Origin: Agarilytica rhodophyticola
GTDB lineage: Bacteria > Pseudomonadota > Gammaproteobacteria > Pseudomonadales > Cellvibrionaceae
DNA length: 64,000 nt
Assembly (NCBI RefSeq): GCF_002157225.2
Contig: NZ_CP020038.1
Span: 5,114,501-5,178,500, forward strand
Direction of reading: 5' to 3'
The notes below the pieces were generated by a model. That model did no database searches. It saw only the letters and a program-made list of their open reading frames with translations, and was not told the origin of the DNA. How positions within the stretch are numbered: the first letter of the stretch is position 1; every line of letters begins with the position of its first letter. Shown here piece by piece: positions 55,196 through 64,000 of the stretch. Position numbers and translations under genes: made by a program.

Positions 55196-55242
55196 ATTAA
55201 TATCACCTGATCTCGATAAGCGTATTCACTAATTACCGCGAA

Positions 55243-55776
55243 TTACTTTTTCTTGGCATCTTTACGACGCACATATTCATCGGCATATCTCACGCCTTTG
55301 CCTTTATAGGGCTCGGGTGGACGGAACGCTCTCACATCTGCTGCAACTTGACCAAGTAACTGTTTATCACTACTTTTCAAAACGATTTCCGTCTGACTAG
55401 GAGTTTCTGCAGTTACACCTTCAGGTAATGCATAGTCGATGGGATGAGAAAAGCCTAAAGTAAGATTTAACACATTACCAGATGCTTTCGCACGATAACC
55501 AACGCCATTCAATATTAACTTTCTTTCAAAACCCTGGCTAACACCGACAACCATGTTGTTAACCAATGAACGAGTTGTACCTGTTAAAGCAATCGCTTGC
55601 TTACTAGCATTAGTGGAAGAGAAAGTAAGTACATTATCTTCCTGCTTGATATCAACATCGTTATTTATTACTAAAGACAAGGTACCCTTCTTGCCCTTAA
55701 CAGTGATTTCCTTACCATTGATTTTAATATCAACGCCATCAGGTAAATCAACCGGACTTTTTGCAATTCGTGACAT
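55243..55776 (-). CDS. rplF: 50S ribosomal protein L6
   Basis: A 177-residue L6 with its two repeated domains: [20 protein letters not shown], then [20 protein letters not shown] and the C-terminal [20 protein letters not shown]. It lies near the factor-binding stalk base. Spc operon. Confidence 0.98.
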   Translation of the reverse strand: MSRIAKSPVDLPDGVDIKINGKEITVKGKKGTLSLVINNDVDIKQEDNVLTFSSTNASKQAIALTGTTRSLVNNMVVGVSQGFERKLILNGVGYRAKASGNVLNLTLGFSHPIDYALPEGVTAETPSQTEIVLKSSDKQLLGQVAADVRAFRPPEPYKGKGVRYADEYVRRKDAKKK

Positions 55777-55815
55777 AACTAATTACTCGCCAAAAACCTG
55801 TTCAACAAGACACTA

Positions 55816-56208
55816 TTAGAAAACGGTGCAAAGCACTTCGCCGCCAACACCAGCAGAGCGAGCAGCACGATCTGTCATTACGCCCTTACTTGTTGAAACG
55901 ATTGCGACACCCAAGCCACCTCTTACTGAAGGTAACTCGTCTTTACCAGCGTATGCTCGCAAGCCTGGACGGCTGTAGCGATCAATTTCCGCTATAACAG
56001 GCTTACCTTCGAAGTATTTCAACTCAATGGTAAGCTCTTGCTTTGTGCCTTCAGATACAGAAAAAGAGGCGACATAACCTTCTTTTACCAACACCTCAGC
56101 AACACTCTTTTTTAACTTCGATGAAGGCATAGTAACACTAGTCTTGCCAACCATCTGCGCATTTCTAATCCGGGTTAGCATATCTGCTAATGGGTCTTGC
56201 ATGCTCAT
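55816..56208 (-). CDS. rpsH: 30S ribosomal protein S8
   Basis: A 130-residue S8 starting [20 protein letters not shown] and ending [19 protein letters not shown]. In E. coli S8 also represses the spc operon by binding near rplE. The MSMQ start matches other gamma S8 proteins. Confidence 0.98.
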   Translation of the reverse strand: MSMQDPLADMLTRIRNAQMVGKTSVTMPSSKLKKSVAEVLVKEGYVASFSVSEGTKQELTIELKYFEGKPVIAEIDRYSRPGLRAYAGKDELPSVRGGLGVAIVSTSKGVMTDRAARSAGVGGEVLCTVF

Positions 56209-56236
56209 AAACTTTGCTCCTACTTACGTCTGTAGC

Positions 56237-56542
56237 TTACCAGCTTGCTTTAACTAAGCCAGGTACATCACCGCGCATAGCGGCTTCACGTAATTTGTTT
56301 CGACATAAACCAAACTTTCTATAAACAGCGTGTGGCCGTCCAGTTACTCGACAACGACGTTGTTGCCTAGAAGAGCTGGAGTCGCGCGGAAGTTTTTGTA
56401 ATTTCAACATTGCTTCCCACACTTGATCATCACTTGATTCAACACCATTGATGATCTCTTTTAGCTCAGCACGCTTTTGTGCATATTTGGCAATATTTTT
56501 TGCACGCTTAACTTCGCGAGCTATCATTGATTTCTTAGCCAT
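56237..56542 (-). CDS. rpsN: 30S ribosomal protein S14 (zinc-independent long form)
   Basis: A 101-residue S14: [20 protein letters not shown], then [20 protein letters not shown] and [11 protein letters not shown]. It lacks paired CxxC motifs, so it is the long form that does not need zinc. Follows rplE by 13 bases. Confidence 0.97.
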   Translation of the reverse strand: MAKKSMIAREVKRAKNIAKYAQKRAELKEIINGVESSDDQVWEAMLKLQKLPRDSSSSRQQRRCRVTGRPHAVYRKFGLCRNKLREAAMRGDVPGLVKASW

Positions 56543-56555
56543 ACCTGTTTAATTC

Positions 56556-57095
56556 CTAACCTTTAAATGGAAAGCTAAACGCTTTTAATAATGCTCGACC
56601 TTCATCGTCATTTTTTGCAGTTGTAGAAATGCAAATGTCGAGCCCGCGTAACTTATCAACTTTGTCGTAATCGATCTCAGGGAAAATGATTTGCTCATTT
56701 ACACCCATTGAGAAGTTTCCACGACCATCAAATTGTTTAGGGCTAATACCACGAAAGTCACGAATACGAGGAATAGAAATACTGATTAATCGATCTAAAA
56801 ACTCGTACATTTTTTCACGACGCAAAGTTACTTTACAGCCAATCGGCCATCCTTCGCGAACTTTAAAACCTGCTATAGACTTACGAGCTTTGGTTACTAC
56901 CGGCTTTTGACCTGCAATTTTTTCCATATCGGCAATTGCATTCTCAAGTACTTTTTTATCCGCGATAGCTTCACCAACACCCATATTTATGGTGATTTTA
57001 GTAATGCGAGGTATTTCCATCACATTACTTAGACCCAGTTCCTCTTTTAGCTTGGAAGCGAGTTCTTTTGTGTACAGTTCTTTAAGCCTGGCCAT
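56556..57095 (-). CDS. rplE: 50S ribosomal protein L5
   Basis: A 179-residue L5: [59 protein letters not shown] and [20 protein letters not shown]. It anchors 5S rRNA. The S8 control site of E. coli would lie at its 5' end. Confidence 0.98.
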   Translation of the reverse strand: MARLKELYTKELASKLKEELGLSNVMEIPRITKITINMGVGEAIADKKVLENAIADMEKIAGQKPVVTKARKSIAGFKVREGWPIGCKVTLRREKMYEFLDRLISISIPRIRDFRGISPKQFDGRGNFSMGVNEQIIFPEIDYDKVDKLRGLDICISTTAKNDDEGRALLKAFSFPFKG

Positions 57096-57146
57096 TTTCT
57101 TTACTCAATTTGGCTGTTATATATTAACTTTGAAATCGAAATCTAA

Positions 57147-57464
57147 TTAGGCGTCAATTGACTCGCCATTAGATTTGAAGACCCGAATTTTTTTCCCATC
57201 TTCTAACAATTTAATGCCAACACGATCAGCTTTCTTCGTAGTTGGATTAAAAATTGCCACATTTGAAACATGGATTGGTGCTTCTTTCTCGATTATCCCG
57301 CCAGATACACCCAACTGTGGATTTGGCTTTTGGTGTTTCTTAATCATTTGAACACCAGCAACAATCAAACGATTGTCAGCCAATACGCGGTTCACCTTGC
57401 CACGTTTGCCTTTATCACGACCTGCGATAACTATCACTTCGTCGTTTCGCTTAATTTTACGCAT
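57147..57464 (-). CDS. rplX: 50S ribosomal protein L24
   Basis: A 105-residue L24 with its KOW motif ([20 protein letters not shown]) and [20 protein letters not shown]. Early assembly protein at the exit tunnel. Follows rplN after 18 bases. Confidence 0.97.
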   Translation of the reverse strand: MRKIKRNDEVIVIAGRDKGKRGKVNRVLADNRLIVAGVQMIKKHQKPNPQLGVSGGIIEKEAPIHVSNVAIFNPTTKKADRVGIKLLEDGKKIRVFKSNGESIDA

Positions 57465-57482
57465 TATCTAAACCCTCTCGCC

Positions 57483-57851
57483 CTACAGCACTTCTGGCGC
57501 CAATGAAATAATTTTCATGAATTTTTCACTGCGAAGCTCGCGAGTTACCGGCCCGAATATACGAGTACCAATTGGTGCTTCTTGGTTGTTTAACAACACT
57601 GCAGCGTTGTCATCAAAGCGAATTAAAGAACCGTCTTGTCTTCTGACACCTTTTCTAGTGCGAACAACTACGGCTTTCATCACTTGACCTTTTTTTACTT
57701 TACCGCGAGGAATCGCTTCTTTAACGGTAACTTTAATTACATCGCCAACACTGGCATAACGGCGATGTGAACCACCGAGAACCTTAATGCACATAACACG
57801 GCGTGCACCACTATTGTCGGCAACGTCCAAATATGTTTGTGTTTGAATCAT
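57483..57851 (-). CDS. rplN: 50S ribosomal protein L14
   Basis: A 122-residue L14: [20 protein letters not shown], then [20 protein letters not shown] and [20 protein letters not shown]. First gene of the spc operon in the E. coli layout, 36 bases after rpsQ. No separate promoter stands out. Confidence 0.98.
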   Translation of the reverse strand: MIQTQTYLDVADNSGARRVMCIKVLGGSHRRYASVGDVIKVTVKEAIPRGKVKKGQVMKAVVVRTRKGVRRQDGSLIRFDDNAAVLLNNQEAPIGTRIFGPVTRELRSEKFMKIISLAPEVL

Positions 57852-57887
57852 CGTCTATCTCCAAAACTCTTCTCAGGACTACCGACA

Positions 57888-58154
57888 CTAAATTTGTGTC
57901 GCACGCTCTTCTATGTTTACCAAAGCCCAAGACTTTGTTTTAGAAAGCGGGCGAGATTCAGCGATTGTTACTGTATCACCGATTTTACAGTCGTTGTTTT
58001 CATCATGAGCTTTAAGCTTTGAAGATTTACTCATGTACTTTCCGTAAACGGGATGTTTTACTCGGCGCTCGATTAAAACCACTATGGATTTATCCATTTT
58101 GTCACTAACAACTTTACCTGTTAGTGTACGCACTAATTTCTTTTCATCTACCAT
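57888..58154 (-). CDS. rpsQ: 30S ribosomal protein S17
   Basis: An 88-residue S17: [40 protein letters not shown] and [17 protein letters not shown], an OB-fold RNA binder. Two bases after rpmC; last gene of the S10 operon in the E. coli scheme. Confidence 0.97.
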   Translation of the reverse strand: MVDEKKLVRTLTGKVVSDKMDKSIVVLIERRVKHPVYGKYMSKSSKLKAHDENNDCKIGDTVTIAESRPLSKTKSWALVNIEERATQI

Positions 58155-58156
58155 GC

Positions 58157-58348
58157 TTAATTACCCGCCTTTTGATTAAGCACAGTTTTAATACGTGCAA
58201 TGTTTCGTCGAGTTTGCTTTAACAAATGAGTTTGATTTAATTGATCAGTTGATTTCTGCATGCGAAATTTAAATTGCTCTTTCAACTGATTTAACAATTC
58301 TTCATTTAGCTCATCAACAGATTTTTCGTTGAGTTCTTTCGCTTTCAT
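58157..58348 (-). CDS. rpmC: 50S ribosomal protein L29
   Basis: A 63-residue L29: [20 protein letters not shown] and [20 protein letters not shown], a helical hairpin. Its ATG overlaps the rplP stop by one base (TAATG), giving coupled translation. Confidence 0.97.
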   Translation of the reverse strand: MKAKELNEKSVDELNEELLNQLKEQFKFRMQKSTDQLNQTHLLKQTRRNIARIKTVLNQKAGN

Positions 58349-58761
58349 TACATTACCGACCGCTTCACAAATGTTGTATTAACAGGCAATTTCGCTGCCG
58401 CTAGAGCAAATGCCTCTCTAGCTAATTCTTCGGAAACACCTTCCATTTCATACAAAACTTTACCAGGTTGAATTTGGGCTACCCAATATTCAACATTACC
58501 TTTACCTTTACCTTGACGCACTTCCAAAGGCTTTTCGGTAATAGGCTTGTCAGGAAAAACTCGAATCCAAATTTTCCCACCACGCTTAACGTGTCTGGTC
58601 ATTGCTCGACGAGCGGCTTCGATTTGACGAGCAGTAATACGTCCGCGATCAACGGATTTCAATCCAAACTCACCGAAGCTGACTTTTGAACCGCGATTAG
58701 ATAGACCGCGATTACGCCCCTTCATTTGCTTTCTAAATTTTGTTCGCTTTGGCTGAAGCAT
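58348..58761 (-). CDS. rplP: 50S ribosomal protein L16
   Basis: A 137-residue L16: [20 protein letters not shown], the [20 protein letters not shown] signature and [20 protein letters not shown]. Binds near the A-site tRNA elbow. Confidence 0.98.
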   Translation of the reverse strand: MLQPKRTKFRKQMKGRNRGLSNRGSKVSFGEFGLKSVDRGRITARQIEAARRAMTRHVKRGGKIWIRVFPDKPITEKPLEVRQGKGKGNVEYWVAQIQPGKVLYEMEGVSEELAREAFALAAAKLPVNTTFVKRSVM

Positions 58762-58837
58762 TTGCTTAACCCTTAATTCAATTCTTAAGAACTTTATCTA
58801 CGTCGCTTGTATTTTGCGACTTTCTATAAAGTTGGAT

Positions 58838-59518
58838 TTATTTTGCGGCTTTCTTTTTGGTATTTGCAGGAGGCTCAGCCTCTTCCATACCACCGATAAC
58901 TTCACCTTTAAAGATCCAAACTTTTACACCGATAATTCCATATGTTGTAGAAGCTTCTGCAGTTGCATAATCGATATCTGCGCGCAAAGTATGAAGCGGT
59001 ACACGACCTTCACGGTACCATTCACTACGAGCGATTTCGGCACCGCCTAGACGACCACCAACTTGAACCTTCACACCTTCTGCACCTTGACGCATAGCGT
59101 TTTGTACAGCACGCTTCATTGCTCTTCGGAACATAACGCGACGTTCAAGCTGCTGTGCAACACTTTGTGCAACCAATGTTGCGTCTAAATCAGGCTTACG
59201 AATCTCTTCGATATTAATGTGAACAGATACGCCCATTTGCTTACTAAGCTCAGTGCGTAGCTTCTCAACATCTTCGCCTTTTTTACCGATAACAATACCA
59301 GGGCGAGCCGTGTGAATTGTTATACGTGCAGTATTAGCAGGACGCTCGATATCAACTCGACTAACGGATGCATTAGCCAAAGTCTTTTGAATATATTGAC
59401 GAACTTTTAAGTCTATATTCAATTTATCTGCATAGTCGCCTTTACTTGCATACCAAGTTGACGTGTGCTTCTTAACTATGCCAAGACGAATCCCGGTTGG
59501 ATGTACTTTCTGACCCAT
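58838..59518 (-). CDS. rpsC: 30S ribosomal protein S3
   Basis: A 226-residue S3: [20 protein letters not shown], a KH-domain [20 protein letters not shown], and a C-terminal half with [20 protein letters not shown] and [14 protein letters not shown]. It forms part of the mRNA entry helicase site. Follows rplV after 11 bases. Confidence 0.98.
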   Translation of the reverse strand: MGQKVHPTGIRLGIVKKHTSTWYASKGDYADKLNIDLKVRQYIQKTLANASVSRVDIERPANTARITIHTARPGIVIGKKGEDVEKLRTELSKQMGVSVHINIEEIRKPDLDATLVAQSVAQQLERRVMFRRAMKRAVQNAMRQGAEGVKVQVGGRLGGAEIARSEWYREGRVPLHTLRADIDYATAEASTTYGIIGVKVWIFKGEVIGGMEEAEPPANTKKKAAK

Positions 59519-59529
59519 AAGTTCGCTCT

Positions 59530-59862
59530 CTACTCGTCCGCTACTTTAACGGTAATGTGGCATGTGCGTTTCAGGATACGATCTGCTCGCCCTTTAGCAC
59601 GTGGCCTAATACGCTTCATGGTTACCCCTTCATCCACGAATACTGTGGACACCTTTAGCTCATCAACGTCGGCACCTTCATTGTGCTCAGCATTTGCAAT
59701 TGCTGATTCAAGTACCTTCTTAACTAAATCAGCACCTTTTTTTGTACTGAAAGTTAAAACATCCAAAGCTTCTTCAACAGACTGGCCACGGATCATATCC
59801 ACCACCAATCGTGCTTTCTGTGCGGAGATATTAGCTCCGCGTAATTTTGCTGCTACTTCCAT
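59530..59862 (-). CDS. rplV: 50S ribosomal protein L22
   Basis: A 110-residue L22 starting [20 protein letters not shown] and ending with the tunnel hairpin region [18 protein letters not shown]. The frame runs upstream to 59937 through rpsS, but ATG 59862, preceded by GAGGGG and giving the standard length, is the start. Confidence 0.97.
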   Translation of the reverse strand: MEVAAKLRGANISAQKARLVVDMIRGQSVEEALDVLTFSTKKGADLVKKVLESAIANAEHNEGADVDELKVSTVFVDEGVTMKRIRPRAKGRADRILKRTCHITVKVADE

Positions 59863-59875
59863 CATCGCCCCTCGC

Positions 59876-60151
59876 TTAACGCTTCGCTTTTTTATCAGCG
59901 ACGTGGCCACGGTAAGTGCGAGTAGCTGCAAACTCACCTAACTTGTGACCAACCATTTCTTCGTTAATCAACACAGGCACGTGTTGACGACCATTATGTA
60001 CAGCAATAGTAAGACCAACCATCTCAGGCATGATCATTGATCGACGCGACCAAGTTTTAATAGGTCTACGGTCATTTTTTTCAACGGCCGTCTCCACTTT
60101 CTTAAGTAAGTGGTGATCAATAAATGGGCCTTTCTTCAGCGAACGTGGCAC
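59876..60151 (-). CDS. rpsS: 30S ribosomal protein S19
   Basis: A 91-residue S19: [40 protein letters not shown] and [16 protein letters not shown]. Partner of S13 in the 30S head. Ordinary length and position between rplB and rplV. Confidence 0.98.
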   Translation of the reverse strand: MPRSLKKGPFIDHHLLKKVETAVEKNDRRPIKTWSRRSMIMPEMVGLTIAVHNGRQHVPVLINEEMVGHKLGEFAATRTYRGHVADKKAKR

Positions 60152-60180
60152 TGTTATATCCTCTTTACTTAAGCGTCTAT

Positions 60181-61008
60181 TTATTTCTTGTTACGACGTC
60201 TAACAATCATATTGTCAGTACGCTTGTTTTTACGTGTTTTATAACCCTTAGTTGGAACGCCCCAAGGTGTAACTGGGTGACGACCACCAGAAGTTCGGCC
60301 TTCACCACCACCATGTGGGTGATCTACGGGGTTCATTGCAACACCGCGAACAGTTGGTCTAACACCACGCCAGCGTGAAGCACCTGCTTTACCTAGTGAA
60401 CGTAGGTTGTGCTCACTATTCGATACCTCACCGAGAGTTGCTCGACAATCAGATAATACTTTGCGCATTTCACCACTGCGTAAACGCAATGTTGCGTATT
60501 GGCCTTCTCTTGCCACTAGTTGTACAGAAGCACCTGCAGAGCGAGCTATTTGCGCACCTTTACCGGGCTTAAGCTCAACACAGTGAATAGTACTACCCAC
60601 TGGTATATTTCTGATGGGTAAGCTATTGCCAACTTTTATTGCAGCAAGGTTACCTGACTCAACTCTATCGCCAGCTTTAACGCCTTTAGGAGCAATAATA
60701 TAACGACGCTCACCGTCTAAATAGCATACCAAAGCGATATGTGCGCTGCGGTTTGGATCGTATTCAATACGCTCTACTTTCGCAGGGATACCATCTTTAT
60801 TACGACGAAAATCGATAACACGATAGTGTTGTTTATGACCACCACCAATATGGCGGGTAGTAATTCGTCCGGCATTGTTACGACCACCAGACTTTGATTT
60901 CTTTTCTAGTAAAGGCGCATGAGGCTTACCTTTATGTAGATCTGGGCTAACAACGTTAACGACGAAGCGACGACCAGCTGATGTGGGTTTACGTTTTAAT
61001 AACGGCAT
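60181..61008 (-). CDS. rplB: 50S ribosomal protein L2
   Basis: A 275-residue L2: [40 protein letters not shown] and the peptidyl-transferase-associated [20 protein letters not shown] with its conserved histidine. Needed for subunit association and peptide bond formation. Confidence 0.98.
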   Translation of the reverse strand: MPLLKRKPTSAGRRFVVNVVSPDLHKGKPHAPLLEKKSKSGGRNNAGRITTRHIGGGHKQHYRVIDFRRNKDGIPAKVERIEYDPNRSAHIALVCYLDGERRYIIAPKGVKAGDRVESGNLAAIKVGNSLPIRNIPVGSTIHCVELKPGKGAQIARSAGASVQLVAREGQYATLRLRSGEMRKVLSDCRATLGEVSNSEHNLRSLGKAGASRWRGVRPTVRGVAMNPVDHPHGGGEGRTSGGRHPVTPWGVPTKGYKTRKNKRTDNMIVRRRNKK

Positions 61009-61019
61009 CTTATCGCTCC

Positions 61020-61316
61020 TTATTCCGCTGTTGCAAAGTCAATTTCTTGACCTTGAGCTAATCGTACGTAAGCTTTTTTCCAATCGCTACGACGACCCAT
61101 ACCGAAACGAGTACGCTTTGTCTTTCCTTTAACATTTAATACTCGTACGTCATCTACTTTAACGCTGAACATTTCTTCAACAGCAGCATGAATTTCTGCT
61201 TTGTTAGCATCAGAGATAACTTTGAAAACCACCTGATTTGATACTTCAGCAGCCATTGTAGACTTCTCTGAAATAACAGGTGAAAGTATCACTTTATATA
61301 AACGCTCTTTGTTCAT
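61020..61316 (-). CDS. rplW: 50S ribosomal protein L23
   Basis: A 98-residue L23: [20 protein letters not shown], then [20 protein letters not shown] and [20 protein letters not shown]. Docking site for trigger factor and SRP at the exit tunnel. Overlaps the rplD end by four bases. Confidence 0.98.
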   Translation of the reverse strand: MNKERLYKVILSPVISEKSTMAAEVSNQVVFKVISDANKAEIHAAVEEMFSVKVDDVRVLNVKGKTKRTRFGMGRRSDWKKAYVRLAQGQEIDFATAE

Positions 61317-61927
61317 ACGAGAGCCTCCTCAAGCTTTTTAAGCGCGGGAACAGTCACTAATACCTTCTCAGCGCCAACAAGACTTACAGGATCAATACCT
61401 GCTGCATCTCTCACATCAACCTTATGCAAGTTGCGTGAAGCTAGATATAAGTTTTCGCTTACATCTTCAGAAACAATCAGTACGTCCGAAAGATCGTATT
61501 GAGCTAGCTTTTGGATAAGACCTTTTGTTTTTGGAGAGTCTACAGTGAACTCTTCAACAACAATTAATCGCTCTTGACGTGCTAACTCAGACAAGATGCA
61601 GCGAAGCGCACCTCGATACATCTTTTTGTTGAACTTTTGCTCGTGATCTCTTGGTTTAGCAGCGAAAGTAACACCGCCAGAACGCCATATAGGGCTACGG
61701 ATAGTTCCCGCACGAGCTCTACCAGTACCTTTTTGACGCCAAGGTTTCTTGCCGCCACCAGATACTTCAGAACGAGTTTTTTGTGCTTTAGAACCCTGTC
61801 TAGCAGCTGCCATATAAGCAATAACCGCTTGGTGAACAAGGTCTTGATTAAATTCTTTGCCGAAAGCGACATCAGATACTGCAACGGTACCCTTAGCGCC
61901 TTGCGGTGTAGCAATATTTAATTCCAT
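61313..61927 (-). CDS. rplD: 50S ribosomal protein L4
   Basis: A 204-residue L4: [20 protein letters not shown], the tunnel loop, and the C-terminal [20 protein letters not shown]. In E. coli L4 represses the S10 operon through its leader; here the leader is short (see the promoter at 63075). Overlaps rplW by four bases. Confidence 0.98.
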   Translation of the reverse strand: MELNIATPQGAKGTVAVSDVAFGKEFNQDLVHQAVIAYMAAARQGSKAQKTRSEVSGGGKKPWRQKGTGRARAGTIRSPIWRSGGVTFAAKPRDHEQKFNKKMYRGALRCILSELARQERLIVVEEFTVDSPKTKGLIQKLAQYDLSDVLIVSEDVSENLYLASRNLHKVDVRDAAGIDPVSLVGAEKVLVTVPALKKLEEALV

Positions 61928-61945
61928 GGTCGACTCCTAGGAAAC

Positions 61946-62587
61946 TTAACCGTTGTTACGCTTTTTGATGGCAGGACGAATCATCACATCGCCACCAGGA
62001 GCACCGGGAACAGCACCCTTAATAAGAATCAAACTGCGCTCAACATCGATCTTCACAATCTCAAGATTTTGTGTAGTTACCTGCTCAGCACCCAAGTGGC
62101 CTGCCATTTTCTTGCCTTTAAAAACACGGCCAGGTGTTTGACATTGACCAATAGAACCAGGAGCGCGGTGAGATAATGAATTACCATGGGTTGCGTCTTG
62201 CATTCTGAAATTCCAACGCTTTACGCCACCGGCAAAACCTTTACCTTTTGATACACCTGTAACATCTACTTTTTGGCCAGCTTCGAAAAGCTCAACAGTT
62301 ATTTCTGAGCCTACCTGGTAGTCTTCGCCTTCATTTCTGAATTCCCAAAGACCACGGCCAGCTTCAGCCTTAGCTTTTGCAAAGTGCCCTTTTTCTGATT
62401 TTGATACTCGTGAAGAACGTTTTTCGCCTGCTGTAACCTGAATAGCAGAGTAACCATCAACTTCTATACTTTTCACTTGAGTAACGCGATTAGGAGATAC
62501 TTCGATTACAGTTACTGGAACTGAAGCTCCCTCATCTGTGAAAATGCGGGTCATACCGCTTTTGCGGCCGACTATACCTATTGTCAT
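61946..62587 (-). CDS. rplC: 50S ribosomal protein L3
   Basis: A 213-residue L3: [40 protein letters not shown], then [20 protein letters not shown], whose glutamine is methylated in E. coli. Early assembly protein near the peptidyl-transferase centre. Confidence 0.98.
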   Translation of the reverse strand: MTIGIVGRKSGMTRIFTDEGASVPVTVIEVSPNRVTQVKSIEVDGYSAIQVTAGEKRSSRVSKSEKGHFAKAKAEAGRGLWEFRNEGEDYQVGSEITVELFEAGQKVDVTGVSKGKGFAGGVKRWNFRMQDATHGNSLSHRAPGSIGQCQTPGRVFKGKKMAGHLGAEQVTTQNLEIVKIDVERSLILIKGAVPGAPGGDVMIRPAIKKRNNG

Positions 62588-62652
62588 TGTGAACCTCTCA
62601 GTGTACGGGGCTATTACCCGCTATGGCCGCCCATTGCAGAGCGTTACACAAA

Positions 62653-62671
62653 CTAAAAGTTAAACTTTTAG
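62653..62671 (-). repeat. Palindrome between rpsJ and rplC
   Basis: CTAAAAGTT-A-AACTTTTAG, perfect 9-base arms around one base, in the 99-base gap. It could fold in RNA as a 7-bp stem with a five-base loop; no T-tract follows, so termination is unlikely. Confidence 0.4.
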
Positions 62672-62686
62672 CTGTGATCTGAAGCC

Positions 62687-63031
<345 letters not shown>

Positions 63032-63074
63032 TCAGTTAAGAGTATACGAAATACCCCCCTGAAATGAGGGCGCA

Positions 63075-63103
63075 ATCATAATGACAAGCCCTATAGGTGT
63101 CAA
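63075..63103 (-). promoter_or_regulatory. Near-consensus sigma-70 promoter of the S10 operon
   Basis: On the minus strand, -35 TTGACA (63098-63103), a 17-base spacer, and -10 TATGAT (63075-63080). Transcription should start near 63068, giving a leader of about 70 bases before rpsJ. Confidence 0.85.
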
Positions 63104-63231
63104 GCACTTATCTACTAAATATTCAGATATTTAATGATTATGCATTTTTGGAACAAAGCAGTAACTAATCTGCAGGATTTAGCCTCGTTTATTAACTTTT
63201 ATTTGGAAGCTGAAATTACCGCTCCTTCTAC

Positions 63232-63267
63232 TATATAAGAAAGATTATCTATATAAGAAAGATAGCG
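63232..63267. repeat. Tandem 18-bp repeat upstream of the S10 promoter
   Basis: CTATATAAGAAAGATTAT at 63232-63249 is repeated at 63250-63267 with the first 15 bases identical. It lies between the stop of the exported unknown gene and the S10 promoter; the purpose is unknown. Confidence 0.55.
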
Positions 63268-63340
63268 TAAAGAGTAAATAAGGAATACAGCAGGAAAATG
63301 ACAAATCGCGCCAGAGCGCAAAGGCTATCCGATCCCAATT

Positions 63341-63853
63341 TTATAGGCATCTATCGCTTATCAGAATGGATGATAAACCTTGTGCGGTTGATAGAAACAG
63401 ATAGGCAAAGTTATCTCGCATACCATATTTTACTGTTTCTATATCTTTGGCCTGCTTCTTTAGGGAAGAAACAAAACGTCGATCAAACTTAGTTAGAGAT
63501 TCTTGGCAGCTTGTCGTTTTGGATGGAGAGATAAGTGGGCCAGACAGCTCGATAGCTTGATCATACTTGCTGAAGAAAGTACTGATATCATTCTCTAAAC
63601 GCTTCACTAAGTTTTTGGACAAAGGTCTTTTAGGATCAAAGTTATTAACTTGGTAATAATCACTATAGACTTGCAGTATATTAGCAGCACCCTGCTGCAG
63701 GGGAACCACCAAATTCTGGATATAGCTGACTTTACTGTGCACCTCTTCAACACTCGCCACTGCCCGATAAGGAAAAGCTAGAGAAGAAAAAGCACAGATA
63801 CTAATAAGTGCGAATTCTTTTTTAAGGCTTAGCACGCTTTTACTAACTTTCAT
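63341..63853 (-). CDS. Exported protein of unknown function next to the S10 operon
   Basis: A 170-residue protein with a signal peptide (KEFALISICAFSSLAFPYRAVA). The mature part is mainly helical: VEEVHSKVSYIQNLVVPLQQ, LVKRLENDISTFFSKYDQAI, and a Lys-rich segment SLKKQAKDIETVKYG. Two cysteines (SCQESL and RCL at the C-terminus) may pair. I do not recognise the family. It lies where many gammaproteobacteria carry tuf and fus ahead of rpsJ. The ribosome-binding site is weak. Confidence 0.6.
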   Translation of the reverse strand: MKVSKSVLSLKKEFALISICAFSSLAFPYRAVASVEEVHSKVSYIQNLVVPLQQGAANILQVYSDYYQVNNFDPKRPLSKNLVKRLENDISTFFSKYDQAIELSGPLISPSKTTSCQESLTKFDRRFVSSLKKQAKDIETVKYGMRDNFAYLFLSTAQGLSSILISDRCL

Positions 63854-63912
63854 TAGAGTTAACTTATCAATGGCTTATGGCGATTATCTACTAGCTTCTT
63901 GCTATTACCCTC

Positions 63913-64000
63913 TTATTCCCCATCCGCACCAAAACTTACTTGCCCTTTCACACCTAACTTTTTGAACACACAACCATAAAGTGCTTGAGTAGCAGCCATA
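63913..64000 (-). CDS. C-terminal end of an unidentified gene
   Basis: An open frame enters from the right edge and ends with TAA at 63913-63915. The visible tail reads AATQALYGCVFKKLGVKGQV then SFGADGE. It is not the end of EF-Tu or EF-G, which often lie here. Family not recognised. It is about 60 bases ahead of the exported unknown gene and in the same direction, so they may be co-transcribed. Confidence 0.45.
   Translation of the reverse strand, partial: MAATQALYGCVFKKLGVKGQVSFGADGE

Noticed and set aside
63298-63492. 64-codon plus-strand frame
   Set aside because: Overlaps the exported unknown gene antisense and shows no recognisable features.

Overview
The window is a chromosomal segment of a moderately AT-rich gammaproteobacterium, probably a marine, polysaccharide- and lipid-using relative of the Cellvibrionales/Pseudomonadales. 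The evidence is the gamma-type order of the complete S10-spc-alpha ribosomal block, the ssb / YajR-like MFS / uvrA neighbourhood known from Pseudomonas, a VolA-type outer-membrane lipase lipoprotein, and several exported hydrolases and beta-propeller proteins. Genus-level assignment is not possible by eye.

Region 1 (1-26.4 kb) is accessory. It is a string of small regulator-plus-target units: HxlR with two SnoaL/NTF2-like proteins and an SDR; TetR with a redoxin, an NTF2-like protein and a DoxX-like membrane protein; isolated enzymes (agmatinase-type ureohydrolase, small P-loop kinase, crotonase); LysR with an exported alpha/beta hydrolase; a 1230-residue secreted Asp-box propeller protein with carbohydrate-binding modules; LysR with an exported royal-jelly-type propeller, an ABM monooxygenase and a lone OpuAC domain; and a BlaI repressor with an M56-M23 membrane protease, divergent from an exported M1 peptidase and an esterase. 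Several units have visible operator-like repeats between divergent genes. A decayed copy of one LysR gene and a possible integrase stub show duplication and loss.

Region 2 (26.5-33 kb) holds ssb, a YajR-like MFS gene, a CsgD/VpsT-like LuxR regulator with a WVPR motif where VpsT binds c-di-GMP, and uvrA with a LexA box lying on the -35 of its promoter. A small membrane protein of unknown function follows.

Region 3 (33.7-48.7 kb) holds a large lipase lipoprotein and, convergent to it across a strong shared terminator, a complete glycogen operon read leftwards: malQ-glgB-glgX-glgP-glgC-glgA. This is everything needed to make ADP-glucose, polymerise and branch glycogen, and take it apart again.

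Region 4 (48.9-63 kb) is the full S10, spc and alpha ribosomal set read leftwards from rpsJ to rplQ, including secY, rpoA and the very small rpmJ. A near-consensus promoter lies about 77 bases upstream of rpsJ. The tuf/fus genes that often precede rpsJ are not adjacent; an exported protein of unknown function and the end of another unknown gene lie there instead.

The most interesting unit is at 22.0-26.2 kb: a BlaI-type repressor with three operator copies and a membrane antirepressor-like protease whose sensor position carries an apparently intact M23 (LytM) peptidase domain instead of a penicillin-binding domain.
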